From: PALSA-612 sp963704335
GTDB lineage: Bacteria > Actinomycetota > Thermoleophilia > Gaiellales > Gaiellaceae
Direction of reading: 5' to 3'
Assembly: GCA_963704335.1 (NCBI GenBank)
Contig: OY969889.1
Coordinates: 62,001-126,000 of the forward strand
DNA: 64,000 nucleotides
A program made the position numbers and the translations under genes. The notes below the pieces were generated by a model that was given only the letters and a program-made list of their open reading frames with translations, ran no database searches and was not told the origin of the DNA. Of the stretch, positions 1-9,774 are shown piece by piece (the first letter of the stretch is position 1; every line of letters starts with the position of its first letter).

Positions 1-1456
1 GGCGGATGATCTCGCGCGCCGTGATGTTGAGGTCGCCGGGGTAGAAGCGCTGCAAGTCCGGCGTGTTGTCCGGCCAGCCGAGCGTGGCGAAGGGCCACAG
101 CGCCGACGAGAACCATGTGTCGAGGACGTCTGGGTCGCGCTCGAGCTCCGTCCGCCCACACTCGGCACAGGCCTCCGGCTCGGACTCGACGACCGTGACA
201 TGACCGTCGGGGCAGTACCACACGGGCAGCTGGTGTCCCCACCAGACCTGCCGCGAGATGTTCCAGTCGGGCGCGTGCTCGAGCGAGTCGATCGCGAAGC
301 GGTGCTGTGACTCCGGGTGGTACCGAGCGCGGCGCGTCTGCAGAGCCTCGATGGCCGGGGCCTTCAGCTCGTCCATGCGACACCACCACTGGAGTGAGAT
401 GAGCGGCTCGATGCGGCTCTCGCAGCGCTCGCAGACGGCGATCGTGTGCCGGTACGGCTCCCGCTGCTCCAGCAGGCCTCGCTCCTCACACCAGGAGAGC
501 ACCCGCTTGCCCGCTTCGGACTGGTCGAGCCCGGCCAGCTCGCCGGCCTCCTCCGACATGAGCCCGTCGGGGCCGATGACCATCGGCTCGGGCAGGCCGT
601 GCGCGCGTCCGATCTCGAAGTCCGTCGGGTCGTGGCCCGGCGTCACCTTGAGGGCGCCGGTGCCGAACTCGGGCTCCACCCGCTCGTCCGCGATCACCGG
701 CACGCGGCGCTCGACGAAGGGAACGACGACCTCCTTGCCGACCAGGCCGGCGTAGCGCCCGTCCTCGGGATGCACGGCGACGGCGACGTCGGCGAGGATC
801 GTCGCCGGGCGCACGGTCGCGATCGTCACGTGGCCGGAGCCGTCGGCGAGCGGGTAGCGAACGTAGACGAGCTCGTCGTCCACCTCCACGTGGTCGAGCT
901 CGAGGTCCGACAGCGCGCTCAGGTGGAACGGGCACCAGTTGACGATCCGGTGGTCGCGGTACAGCCAGCCGCGCTGCCACAGATGGACGAAGAACTTCAG
1001 CACCGCGCGGACGTAGCCGTCGTCCATCGTGAAGCGCTCGCGGCGATAGTCCATCGACGCGCCCATGCGCCGGAACTGCGTCATGATCGTGCGGCCGTAG
1101 AGCCGTAGCCACTCCCAGACCCGCGCTTCGAACGCCTCGCGGCCGAGGTCGTGGCGGCTCATTCCCTCCTTGTCGAGCTCCTTCTCGACGACGCTCTGCG
1201 TGGCGATGCCGGCGTGGTCATACCCCGGCTGGAAGAGGCAGTTGAAGCCCTGCATGCGACGCCAGCGGACGAGCGAGTCGGCGAGCGCCAGCTGGAGCGC
1301 GTGGCCCATGTGTAGATCGCCCGTGACGTTCGGCGGCGGGAAGGCGATGACGAACGTCGGGCGCGGATCGTCGGCCTCCGCCGCATACAGGCCCTCCTCC
1401 TCCCAGGTGGCCTGCCAGCGCTCCTCCACGCCCTCGGGGCTGTACCGCGGCTCCAT
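1..1456 (-). CDS. valS: Valyl-tRNA synthetase, N-terminal part (cut by window edge)
   Basis: Charges tRNA-Val with valine in the cytoplasm. Reverse-strand translation from the ATG at 1456-1454 gives MEPRYSPEGVEERWQ and then the class I signature region PPPNVTGDLHMGHAL, in which HMGH is the HIGH motif. The editing (CP1) domain follows, with TVRPATILADVAV and the Cys pair CERCESR further on. The frame stays open to base 1, so about 485 of a usual ~850-900 codons are present; the KMSKS half lies outside the window. The gene is divergent from the cyclase gene at 1498 with only 41 bases between the starts. Confidence 0.95.
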   Translation of the reverse strand, partial: MEPRYSPEGVEERWQATWEEEGLYAAEADDPRPTFVIAFPPPNVTGDLHMGHALQLALADSLVRWRRMQGFNCLFQPGYDHAGIATQSVVEKELDKEGMSRHDLGREAFEARVWEWLRLYGRTIMTQFRRMGASMDYRRERFTMDDGYVRAVLKFFVHLWQRGWLYRDHRIVNWCPFHLSALSDLELDHVEVDDELVYVRYPLADGSGHVTIATVRPATILADVAVAVHPEDGRYAGLVGKEVVVPFVERRVPVIADERVEPEFGTGALKVTPGHDPTDFEIGRAHGLPEPMVIGPDGLMSEEAGELAGLDQSEAGKRVLSWCEERGLLEQREPYRHTIAVCERCESRIEPLISLQWWCRMDELKAPAIEALQTRRARYHPESQHRFAIDSLEHAPDWNISRQVWWGHQLPVWYCPDGHVTVVESEPEACAECGRTELERDPDVLDTWFSSALWPFATLGWPDNTPDLQRFYPGDLNITAREIIR

Positions 1457-1497
1457 CTGACGATGGTAACGGGACGCCGTCTGCCACAATTACCCCG

Positions 1498-3447
1498 ATG
1501 GTGGAAGCCGTCAGCGATCCGATCGCGGCGGGTCGCGAAGCCGCGAGTCGCCGCGCCTGGGACGAGGCGTACGAGTTGCTGTCGAGCGCCGATAGCACGC
1601 TCCCCGCCGAGGACCTCCAGCGCCTGGCGGACGCTGCTTTCTGGAGCGGTCGGCTGGACGAGGCGCTGTCGATCCGGGAGCGGGCCTACAAGGCCTATCT
1701 CGACGAGGGGAGCAACCTTGGGGCCGCGGGCATGGCGCTTCGCCTCTCGCTCGACTACCTGATCAAGGCGAATCTCCCGCTTGCCGGCGGCTGGCTGGCC
1801 AAGGGCGAGCGTATTCTCGAGGACGAGGACGAGGCGCTCGAGCACGGTCAGGCGGCAATGGTGCGTGCAGAACAGGCCGTCCTGGTCTTCGGCAAGCTCG
1901 ACGAAGCCGTCGCCGAAGCGGAGCGGGCGTACGAGATCGGCAAGCGGTTCGGTGATGCCGACCTGCAGGCGCTGGCGCTCGTGGTTCACGGCATCAGCCT
2001 CGTCTACCGGGGTGAGCTCGATTCCGGTCTGGCACTGCTCGACGAGGCCTCGACGTCTGCGCTGACGGGTGAGCTCGATCCCTTCTCGGCCACGCTCGTC
2101 TACTGCATGACGATCACCGGCGCCCAGGGCGTCGGGGACTTCGAGCGCGCCCGCCAGTGGACGCAGGCCGCGAACCGCTGGTGCGACGTCGAACAGACGC
2201 CCGGGTTTCCCGGCGCTTGCCGCGTGCACCGTTCCGAGATCCTCTGGCTCGGCGGCCAATGGGACGAGGCCGAGCGGGAGGCTTCGAGCGCGTGTTCCGA
2301 GCTCGAGGCCTACAACGTGTTCACAACGGCGGCCGGGTACTACCAGATCGGCGAGATCGGTCGGCGGCGCGGCGACTTCGCGGCGGCCGAGGAGGCGTAC
2401 AGGAAGGCCCATGAGCTGGGACGGGACCCTCAGCCGGGCCAGGCTCTGCTGCGGCTCGCCCAGGGCAAGGCGGCGGAAGCGGAAGCGGCGCTGTCCCGCT
2501 CGCTCGGCGACGATGGCAAGGATCCGCTGTCGCGGGCACGGCGCCTGCCGGCACAAGTGGAGGTTTCACTCGCTGTCGGCGACATTGACGTCGCCAAGGC
2601 AGCCGCCTCCGAGCTTGAGGAGATCACCGAGCGCTTCCGCGTCGGCGGCGAGCGAACGCCGCTGCTCGAAGGGACGCTCCAGCTCTCCCTGGCCCGCATC
2701 GCCACTGCCGAAGAGGATTGGGACGCAGCGGAGGCGGCGGCACGCGGAGCGCTTGCGACCTGGACCCGTGTCGGCGCCCCCTACGAGGCGGCCGTGGCAC
2801 GCGTCGCGCTCGGCATGGCGTACGAGCACAAGGGGGACCGGAACGGAGCACGCACCGAATACGAAGCTGCGAAGGCGACGTTCGAACGGCTTGGCGCCGT
2901 CCTCGACGCGCAACGGACGATGGAACTGCTGGGCGAAGCGGCCGCCACTCATCGCACCTTCGTCTTCACCGACATCGTCGACTCGACGAAGCTGCTCGAT
3001 GCGCTCGGCCAGGAGAAGTGGAAGCAGCTGCTCGACCGCCACGATGCGTTGCTGACGAAGGCCATCCGGCACCAGCGCGGCGAGGTGATCAAGCACACGG
3101 GGGACGGGTTCTTCGCTGCGTTCGATGATCCGGCGTCCGCCGTCGAGGCCGCCGTCCAGATCCAGCGCGTGCTCGAGGAAGAGATGTTCGCAGTACGAAT
3201 CGGCATCCACAGCGGGGAAGCCCTCGAACGCGGCAGCGACTACACCGGGCGTGGCGTCAACGTGGCGGCGCGTATCGGTGCACTCGGGGGCGCCGCCGAG
3301 ATCCTCGTGTCCACGGAGACGCTGGACGGCACGAGCAGCCCGTACGCGCTCTCGGAGCCGCGTACGGCCGAGCTCAAGGGCTTCGAAGAGGCCGTGCCGA
3401 TCGCGGCCGTCGACTACCGCAGCGCCCAGGAGGGTCTGGCGAAATAG
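1498..3447 (+). CDS. TPR-repeat protein with C-terminal class III adenylate/guanylate cyclase domain
   Basis: Probable cyclic-nucleotide synthase, 649 aa. Residues 1 to about 480 are helical Ala/Glu-rich TPR-like repeats (several A-EAE-AYE and GD-AAAEEAYRKA units). The catalytic domain starts near residue 485 with TFVFTDIVDSTKLLD, carrying the two metal-binding Asp. KHTGDGFFAAF near 530 and GRGVNVAARI near 585 follow, the last holding the Asn and Arg of the transition-state site. This is the common actinobacterial architecture in which a TPR sensor replaces a membrane sensor. No signal peptide or membrane segment is seen. Whether the product is cAMP or cGMP cannot be read reliably from the sequence; the Lys before TGDG favours ATP. 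Two cNMP-binding proteins occur in the same window (9775, 40778). Confidence 0.88.
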   Translation: MVEAVSDPIAAGREAASRRAWDEAYELLSSADSTLPAEDLQRLADAAFWSGRLDEALSIRERAYKAYLDEGSNLGAAGMALRLSLDYLIKANLPLAGGWLAKGERILEDEDEALEHGQAAMVRAEQAVLVFGKLDEAVAEAERAYEIGKRFGDADLQALALVVHGISLVYRGELDSGLALLDEASTSALTGELDPFSATLVYCMTITGAQGVGDFERARQWTQAANRWCDVEQTPGFPGACRVHRSEILWLGGQWDEAEREASSACSELEAYNVFTTAAGYYQIGEIGRRRGDFAAAEEAYRKAHELGRDPQPGQALLRLAQGKAAEAEAALSRSLGDDGKDPLSRARRLPAQVEVSLAVGDIDVAKAAASELEEITERFRVGGERTPLLEGTLQLSLARIATAEEDWDAAEAAARGALATWTRVGAPYEAAVARVALGMAYEHKGDRNGARTEYEAAKATFERLGAVLDAQRTMELLGEAAATHRTFVFTDIVDSTKLLDALGQEKWKQLLDRHDALLTKAIRHQRGEVIKHTGDGFFAAFDDPASAVEAAVQIQRVLEEEMFAVRIGIHSGEALERGSDYTGRGVNVAARIGALGGAAEILVSTETLDGTSSPYALSEPRTAELKGFEEAVPIAAVDYRSAQEGLAK

Positions 3448-3491
3448 TGACTGTGCCGCCGGAATCACGCTGGAGGCCGCGCTGCGGCGTC

Positions 3492-3538
3492 CTCAGTCGC
3501 CCACGTACTCACTAGTACGCGGGCTCCCTGCGTCCTTG
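3492..3538 (+). repeat. 47-base dispersed hairpin element, copy 1
   Basis: CTCAGTCG (3492-3499), a 4-base spacer, a perfect hairpin CGTACT-CACT-AGTACG (3504-3519), a 4-base spacer, then CTCCCTGCGTCCTTG (3524-3538). A second copy with identical spacing is at 15985-16031. The flanks are identical between copies while the hairpin stem differs by compensatory changes. It lies between the cyclase stop and aceA. Function unknown. Confidence 0.8.
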
Positions 3539-3620
3539 CATCACAACCTCCAGCGCGCCCCGGCGACGAGCACCATTCCGCCAGACCCTCCTAGTCCGTC
3601 CGACCCTGGCGCTTCACTTC

Positions 3621-3700
3621 GGATCCAATATCTGCGTATTTGGGATCCGAAATGGCGATAGAACTCGACAAATCGGGGTAAATCCGTCAAACTAGGATCC
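3621..3700. promoter_or_regulatory. Three GGATCC-centred near-palindromes upstream of aceA (candidate operators)
   Basis: GGATCC occurs at 3621-3626, 3643-3648 and 3695-3700, each inside a TTnGGATCCnAA-like near-palindrome (TTCGGATCCAAT, TTGGGATCCGAA, CTAGGATCCAAG). Centre-to-centre distances are 22 and 52 bases, close to two and five helical turns. The first two also form a 9-bp inverted repeat TTCGGATCC/GGATCCGAA. The GntR/FCD gene directly after aceA is the obvious candidate binder (inference). Confidence 0.55.
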
Positions 3701-3735
3701 AAGATTGTGAGAGCGGGACCCCAAAGGAGGACGGC

Positions 3736-4989
3736 ATGGAGATGAACGGTCGGGTGAACGGCATCACGAGGCCGTATACGGAGGAGGATGTAGAGCGGCT
3801 GCGCGGGACCGTCCGCGTGGAGCACACGCTCGCTCGCATGGGAGCGGAGCGGCTACGCGAGCTTCTCACCGGTGACGGCTTCGTGCGCTCGCTCGGCGCC
3901 CTCTCGGGCGGCCAGGCAGTCCAGATGGTGAAGGCCGGACTCGACTCGATCTACGTCTCCGGCTGGCAGGTGGCCGCCGACGCGAACCTCGCGGGCCACG
4001 TATATCCCGACCAGAGCCTCTATCCGGCCGACTCGGCGCCGTCGCTCGTCCGCCGCATCAACAACGCGTTGCTCCGCGCAGACCAGATCTCGACCGCCGA
4101 GGGCGACACGTCGAGGCGGTGGGTCGTGCCGATCCTCGCCGACGCCGAGGCGGGCTTCGGCGGGCCGCTGAACGCGTTCGAGCTGATGAAGGCGATGATC
4201 GAGGCCGGCGCCGCGGCGGTCCACTACGAGGACCAGCTGGCGTCGGAGAAGAAGTGCGGCCACCTCGGCGGCAAGGTGCTCGTGCCGACGAGCCAGTTCA
4301 TCCGCACGCTCGTCGCGGCACGGCTCGCCGCCGACGTGCTCGATGTCCCCACCGTGCTCGTCGCCCGCACCGACTCGCTCTCCGCGTCGCTGCTCACGAG
4401 CGACGTCGACGAGCGTGATGCGCCGTTCGTCACCGGAGAGCGGACCGGGGAAGGCTTCTTCCGCATCCGCGAAGGGCTCGACGCCGCGATCGCCCGGTCA
4501 TTGGCCTACGCGCCGTACGCCGACATGCTGTGGTTCGAGACGTCGACGCCTGACCTGGGCGAGGCTCGCGAGTTCGCGCAGGCGATCAACGAGCAGTTCC
4601 CGGGCAAGTGGCTGACGTACAACTGCTCGCCGTCGTTCAACTGGCGGCGCCACCTGGAGGAGTCCGACATCGCGAGCTTCCAGGAGCAGCTGGCGGGGAT
4701 GGGCTACACGTACCAGTTCGTGACGCTGGCCGGCTTCCACTCGCTCAACGCCGGGATGTTCGAGCTCGCTTCCGGGTACGCGGCAGAGGGCATGGCCGCG
4801 TACGTGAAGCTCCAGGAGCACGAGTTCACGCTCGAGGAGCACGGCTACACGGCCACGCGCCACCAGCGCGAGGTCGGAGCCGGCTACTTCGACGCGGTCG
4901 TGGAGGCGGTCTCGGGCGGACAGGCTTCGACGCTCGCCCTGAAGGGCTCCACAGAGGAAGGACAGTTCGCGAAAGAGGTCGCCTCGTAG
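3736..4989 (+). CDS. aceA: Isocitrate lyase
   Basis: Cleaves isocitrate to glyoxylate and succinate, the first glyoxylate-shunt step, allowing growth on acetate or fatty acids. The 417-aa product has the signature KKCGHLGGKVLVPT with the catalytic Cys, the Mg-binding stretch LADAEAGFGG, ARTDSLSA, WFETSTPDL and the NCSPSFNW motif. The start is fixed by AAAGGAGG six bases upstream of the ATG. No malate synthase is seen in the window. It is followed after 5 bases by a GntR-type regulator on the same strand, and three operator-like palindromes lie just upstream. Confidence 0.96.
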   Translation: MEMNGRVNGITRPYTEEDVERLRGTVRVEHTLARMGAERLRELLTGDGFVRSLGALSGGQAVQMVKAGLDSIYVSGWQVAADANLAGHVYPDQSLYPADSAPSLVRRINNALLRADQISTAEGDTSRRWVVPILADAEAGFGGPLNAFELMKAMIEAGAAAVHYEDQLASEKKCGHLGGKVLVPTSQFIRTLVAARLAADVLDVPTVLVARTDSLSASLLTSDVDERDAPFVTGERTGEGFFRIREGLDAAIARSLAYAPYADMLWFETSTPDLGEAREFAQAINEQFPGKWLTYNCSPSFNWRRHLEESDIASFQEQLAGMGYTYQFVTLAGFHSLNAGMFELASGYAAEGMAAYVKLQEHEFTLEEHGYTATRHQREVGAGYFDAVVEAVSGGQASTLALKGSTEEGQFAKEVAS

Positions 4990-4994
4990 GGCCT

Positions 4995-5714
4995 ATGGAA
5001 GCGGAGAGCACCAAGGCCGACGAGATCGCCCTCGAGCTCGAGGACGACATCGTCTCGGGTCGGATCGAAGCGGGCAGCGTGCTCCGCCAGGAGCAGCTCT
5101 CCGAGCGGTACGGCGTCAGCCGGACGCCGATCCGAGAGGCGCTGCGGCGGCTCGCCGCGCACGGGCTCGTCTCGTTCACGCCGAACCGGGGCGTGCGCGT
5201 GCGGACGCTCTCGCGCGACGAGCTCCGCGAGGCGTTTCTCGTCCGGGCCGAGCTCGAGAGCCTCGCCACCGAGCTCGCCGTGCCGCGGATGACGCCGGAG
5301 CGGCTGGCCGAGCTCGACGCCGCCGAGCAGCGCTTTTCCGAGCTCACGGTGGCTCTGCGGAAGAAGGCCCGAGGCGGCGTCGAAGACAGCCCGCTCGCCG
5401 TCGAGTGGATGCACGCCAACTACGGCTTCCACGACGTGATCTACGCGGCGGCCGAGACGCCGTACCTCGAGCGGCTGGCGAAGAGCGCGCGGAGGACGTT
5501 CGTCGGCCAGATCACGTGGGTCGCGCGGGCCGAGCTCGACGGGCTTTACGAGCGGAACGACCGCGAGCACCGGGCGATACGGGAAGCGATCGCCGCCGGC
5601 AGCGCCGGCGGAGCGCGCGTGCTGGCGCGGGAGCACGTACTGCACTCGTGGGAGCTGCTCGACGCGATCCTCGATCACGTCCGCGGCCGCGAGCCCGCCC
5701 TCCGCTCGGCCTAG
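4995..5714 (+). CDS. GntR-family transcriptional regulator, FCD subfamily
   Basis: 239-aa DNA-binding protein that probably controls aceA. Residues about 10-70 form the winged helix-turn-helix (ADEIALELEDDIVSG, LSERYGVSRTPIREALRRLAAHGLV). The rest is the helical FCD ligand domain, with its typical ELR/RAELESLATELA start and the metal-binding His-type residues near HDVIYAA and HRAIREAIAAG. The ATG at 4995 is chosen because it starts the wHTH and is 5 bases after the aceA stop, implying one transcript. Known FCD regulators bind carboxylates; the ligand here is not known. Confidence 0.9.
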   Translation: MEAESTKADEIALELEDDIVSGRIEAGSVLRQEQLSERYGVSRTPIREALRRLAAHGLVSFTPNRGVRVRTLSRDELREAFLVRAELESLATELAVPRMTPERLAELDAAEQRFSELTVALRKKARGGVEDSPLAVEWMHANYGFHDVIYAAAETPYLERLAKSARRTFVGQITWVARAELDGLYERNDREHRAIREAIAAGSAGGARVLAREHVLHSWELLDAILDHVRGREPALRSA

Positions 5715-5716
5715 AC

Positions 5717-5751
5717 GGACACGTCTCAGGGACTGTCCCTCGGACATGTCC
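5717..5751. terminator. Long imperfect palindrome after the GntR gene
   Basis: A 17-base arm at 5717-5733 pairs with 5735-5751 with three mismatches; the core reads AGGGACTGTCCCT. It begins 2 bases after the GntR stop, so a transcription terminator or a REP-like palindrome are both possible. No T-tract follows. Confidence 0.45.
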
Positions 5752-5809
5752 ATACTCGCGGCGCGCAGCGCCCTCTACCCCGGTAGCCCCGTTTGGCACA
5801 CTCCTGGGA

Positions 5810-6270
5810 GTGAGAACGGCGCTTTTCGTGACCACGGCGCTGACCGGACTGGCTCTCCTCGCCGGTGCCGCGAGCTCCGCGCCCGTGGCGACCTGTAAGC
5901 CGACTCCGGAGGACGCGTTCGGCCCCTTCGGTCGGGTGACGCCGCCTCAGCGCGCGAAGATCGGGACCGGTCACGTCCTGACCGGGATCGTGTTGTCGGC
6001 CCTCGACTGCAAGCCGATCCGCGGCGCACGGGTCGAGTTCTGGCAGGCCAACAAGCAGGGTGTCTACACACGCTCGACAAGCGGATCGGTACTGACGAAC
6101 GCCCAGGGGCGCTTCCGCTTCGAGGGGCCGTACCCGGCGTCGTACGAAGGCCGGCCCGCGCACATACACATCCGAGTCGTGGCCAAGTTCCACGAGCTGC
6201 TGCTCACGCGATACGAGCCGCGCGGCGCGCGCCGCGGAGCGGTCCGTATCGTGCTCAAGCCCCAGCAGGT

Positions 6271-6274
<4 letters not shown>
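5810..6274 (+). CDS. Secreted intradiol ring-cleavage dioxygenase-like protein
   Basis: 154-aa exported protein with a GTG start at 5810. Residues 1-25 form a signal peptide (VRTALFVTTALTGLALLAGAASSAP). The mature part resembles the beta-sandwich of catechol/protocatechuate dioxygenases: VLTGIVLSALDCKPIRGARVEFWQANKQGVY, TNAQGRFRFEGPYPASYEGRPAHIHIRV. The GRPAHIHIRV stretch carries the paired His that ligate Fe in the family, and Tyr are present just before it. The protein is much shorter than cytosolic intradiol enzymes and secreted, like other small extracytoplasmic members, so catalysis is likely but the substrate is unknown. It is convergent with clpX, the stop codons overlapping by 4 bases. 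Confidence 0.75.
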
Positions 6275-7542
<1,268 letters not shown>

Positions 7543-7589
7543 CTGAGTCTCCTTGTACCTCGGATCGTCTCTTTACGCCAGTGCTCGAT

Positions 7590-8174
7590 TTAGCGATGTG
7601 CGATGACCGAGTCGATGATGCCGTACACCTTCGACTCCTCGGCGGTCATGTAGTAGTCCCGGTCCATGTCCTTCGCAATTTTCTCGATGTCCTGGCCCGT
7701 GTGCTTGGCCATGATCTCCTCCATTAGCCGCTTCAGGCTGATTACCTCCCTGGCCTGAATCTCGATCTCGGTCGGCTGACCGGAGAAGCCGGCGGAGCCC
7801 TGGTGGATGAGGATCTTGGAGTGCGGCAGCGCCATGCGCTTGCCGGCCGCGCCGCCGGCGAGCACGACCGCTCCCATCGACATCGCCATGCCGACGCAGA
7901 TCGTCTGCACGTCCGGCTTGATGAACTGCATCGTGTCGTAGATGGCCAGCCCGGCGTAGACGATCCCGCCCGGCGAGTTGATGTAGATGGAAATGTCCTT
8001 GTCAGGGTCCTCGGACTCCAGGTGGAGCAGCTGCGCGACGATGAGGTTCGCGATCTGGTCGTCGATCGGCGTGCCGAGGAAGATGATCCTTTCGTTGAGC
8101 AGACGCGAGTAGATGTCGAAGGCGCGCTCGCCGCGCGACGTCTGCTCAATCACCATCGGAATCAAAGGACTCAT
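7590..8174 (-). CDS. clpP: ATP-dependent Clp protease proteolytic subunit ClpP
   Basis: Barrel-forming serine protease partner of ClpX, 194 aa. The nucleophile Ser lies in GMAMSMGAVVLAGG; in many ClpPs this region reads GQAASMGA, so the residues before the Ser are slightly unusual. The catalytic His is in KILIHQ and the Asp in MDRDYYMTAEES. The N-terminus MSPLIPMVIEQTSRGERAFDIYSRLL is the typical axial-loop segment. The ATG overlaps the stop of an upstream 64-codon ORF as ATGA, and a strong hairpin ends 15 bases upstream of the start, which may link its translation to that ORF. Confidence 0.97.
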   Translation of the reverse strand: MSPLIPMVIEQTSRGERAFDIYSRLLNERIIFLGTPIDDQIANLIVAQLLHLESEDPDKDISIYINSPGGIVYAGLAIYDTMQFIKPDVQTICVGMAMSMGAVVLAGGAAGKRMALPHSKILIHQGSAGFSGQPTEIEIQAREVISLKRLMEEIMAKHTGQDIEKIAKDMDRDYYMTAEESKVYGIIDSVIAHR

Positions 8175-8365
8175 GCGCGCCCCTCGCCGTCGACGGCTAC
8201 CGCCGGGCGCGGCCCGGCTACGCCGTCGACTGACGCCGCTGGCGGCAGGATCCTGCGCTCCCGGCGCTTGAACGTATGTCCAGATACGCCCTGCGCGCCG
8301 CTCGCTTGGCTCCTTGGCCAGCGGCGCCCGAGGAACGCGCAGTCACTTCTTGTAGCCATCGTCAT
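8171..8365 (-). CDS. Small ORF between tig and clpP (possible leader peptide)
   Basis: 64 codons from the ATG at 8365 to a TGA that overlaps the clpP ATG as ATGA. The AAGGAG ribosome site is formed from the tig stop codon and lies 5 bases before the ATG, so translation is plausible. The product is Arg/Ala/Gly-rich with no recognised domain. Two strong hairpins (8295-8327 and 8189-8230) lie inside the ORF, the second just ahead of clpP. A leader peptide whose translation opens the clpP start region is inferred. A non-coding leader is the alternative. Confidence 0.4.
   Translation of the reverse strand: MTMATRSDCAFLGRRWPRSQASGAQGVSGHTFKRRERRILPPAASVDGVAGPRPAVAVDGEGRA
8189..8230 (-). promoter_or_regulatory. 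Strong hairpin in the clpP leader
   Basis: GTCGACGG (8189-8196) pairs with CCGTCGAC (8223-8230), with a further inner CCGGGC/GCCCGG helix and a small bulge. The structure ends 15 bases before the clpP ATG. A second helix, GCGCCGCT (8295-8302) with AGCGGCGC (8320-8327), lies upstream in the same leader. Confidence 0.6.
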
Positions 8366-8374
8366 TCGGTCTCC

Positions 8375-9718
8375 TTACTCCCTGGGGCTTCCTGGGGTCC
8401 ATAACGTTGTCTCTTGCGGCGCCTTCTCCTGCTCCGGCGTCCAGAGCTTCTCGCGCGCGGCGGCGAGGTCCAGCGGGATCGGCTTCACCTCGGCCGTCAC
8501 GCGGTCGAGTGCCTGCCGCAGCCGGAGATCCTCACGGATCGAGTCGCGGATCGGCGATGCCATCACCTCGGCCACGGTCTCGTCGGACTCGCCCTGCTCA
8601 CGCAGCACGGCTTCGATCTCCTCGTCGGAGACCTCGATGCCGAGCTGCTCCGCCACTGCGTCGAGCACGAGCTCGCGCGCGACGGACAGCGCGGCCTCGG
8701 CGCGCAGCTGGTCGCGCAGCTGGTCGGGCGTCTGGTTCGATGCCATGAGATACGTCTCCGGCGAGATGCCGCGGCTCTCGAGCGTGCGTAGGAAGCCGGA
8801 GAGCAGCTCGTTTGCGCGAGAGTCGACCAGGGGCCCCGAGGGCTGAACGCCGGACGCCTGGACGAGCGTGTCCGCGGCGGCCGCCCGAAAGCCGGACTCG
8901 ATCTCGGCAGAGATCTGATCCCGCACGCGCTCCTCGATGTCGGCGCGCAGCTCGGCCAGCGTGTCGAACTCGCTCGCGGCGCGCGCGAGATCGTCGTCCG
9001 CGGGCGGCAGCACCTTCTCCTTGATCTCGTTGAGCGTGACGGTCAGCCGCGCGGTCGAACCGTCGGCCACCGCGTGCTCGACGTCCTTCGTCTCGCCAGG
9101 CGACATGCCGGTGAGCGCATCCTCGAGCTCGTCGACCATACGCCCGCTACCCAGCTCGACGACCATGTCGCGGCGCGCCTCGCCGGACGGGCTGACGACG
9201 TCCACGACGACGACGTCCCCCTCGCGGGCAGCACGGCCTTCGACCGGCGACAGCTCTGCAATCGAGTCCCGCAGCGCGTCGATCTCAGCGTCGATCAGCT
9301 CTCCAGGCACCTCGGCGTCGGGACGCGGCACCTCGAGCGCCGTCCAGTCAGGCACCTCGACCTTCGGCTGCACGGCAACGGTAGCCGTGAAGGTGAAGGG
9401 ACTCTCGGCCGACTCCGGCAACTCGTACTCGTACTGGGGCTGGGCGATCGGGTGAATGCGCGCGCTCGAGGCAGCATTCCGGAACCAGCCGCCGATGTGG
9501 CTGGAGATCGCCTCGTCCATCACCCGCTCCTTGCCCACCCGCGCGACGAGCACCTGCATCGGCACCTTGCCCTTGCGGAAGCCGGGGATCTTGACCGACT
9601 CGGCCAGGTCGGAAGTGGCGTGCTCGACCGCGTGCTCGAGGTCGTGCCGGGACACCTCGACAGAGAGGCGAACCTTGTCCTCTGGGAGCCGCTCGACGGT
9701 CGCGTCCACGCGGGCCAT
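8375..9718 (-). CDS. tig: Trigger factor (ribosome-associated chaperone and prolyl isomerase)
   Basis: 447-aa chaperone that binds L23 at the ribosomal exit tunnel. The N-terminal ribosome-binding domain holds the signature GFRKGKVPMQVL. The middle FKBP-like domain follows (REGDVVVVDVVSPSGEARRD). The C-terminal helical arm ends in a charged tail. The start MARVDATVERLPEDKVRLSVEV is the usual one. Gene order tig-clpP-clpX is the widespread bacterial arrangement. It is divergent from the MFS gene at 9775. Confidence 0.95.
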   Translation of the reverse strand: MARVDATVERLPEDKVRLSVEVSRHDLEHAVEHATSDLAESVKIPGFRKGKVPMQVLVARVGKERVMDEAISSHIGGWFRNAASSARIHPIAQPQYEYELPESAESPFTFTATVAVQPKVEVPDWTALEVPRPDAEVPGELIDAEIDALRDSIAELSPVEGRAAREGDVVVVDVVSPSGEARRDMVVELGSGRMVDELEDALTGMSPGETKDVEHAVADGSTARLTVTLNEIKEKVLPPADDDLARAASEFDTLAELRADIEERVRDQISAEIESGFRAAAADTLVQASGVQPSGPLVDSRANELLSGFLRTLESRGISPETYLMASNQTPDQLRDQLRAEAALSVARELVLDAVAEQLGIEVSDEEIEAVLREQGESDETVAEVMASPIRDSIREDLRLRQALDRVTAEVKPIPLDLAAAREKLWTPEQEKAPQETTLWTPGSPRE

Positions 9719-9774
9719 TCAACCAGAACACCTTTTCGTCACCGGCGAACAGGCGGCTGTGGGATGCTCACGCG

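Noticed and set aside
486..1112. Long ORFs on both strands inside the valS region
   Set aside because: They are in other frames of valS; their products are Arg/Ala-rich low-complexity, while the true frame gives a clear class I synthetase.
1159..2556. 465-codon minus-strand ORF antisense to the cyclase and valS start
   Set aside because: No domain, Arg/Pro-rich composition; high-GC codon bias leaves antisense frames open. The plus-strand TPR-cyclase frame explains the DNA.
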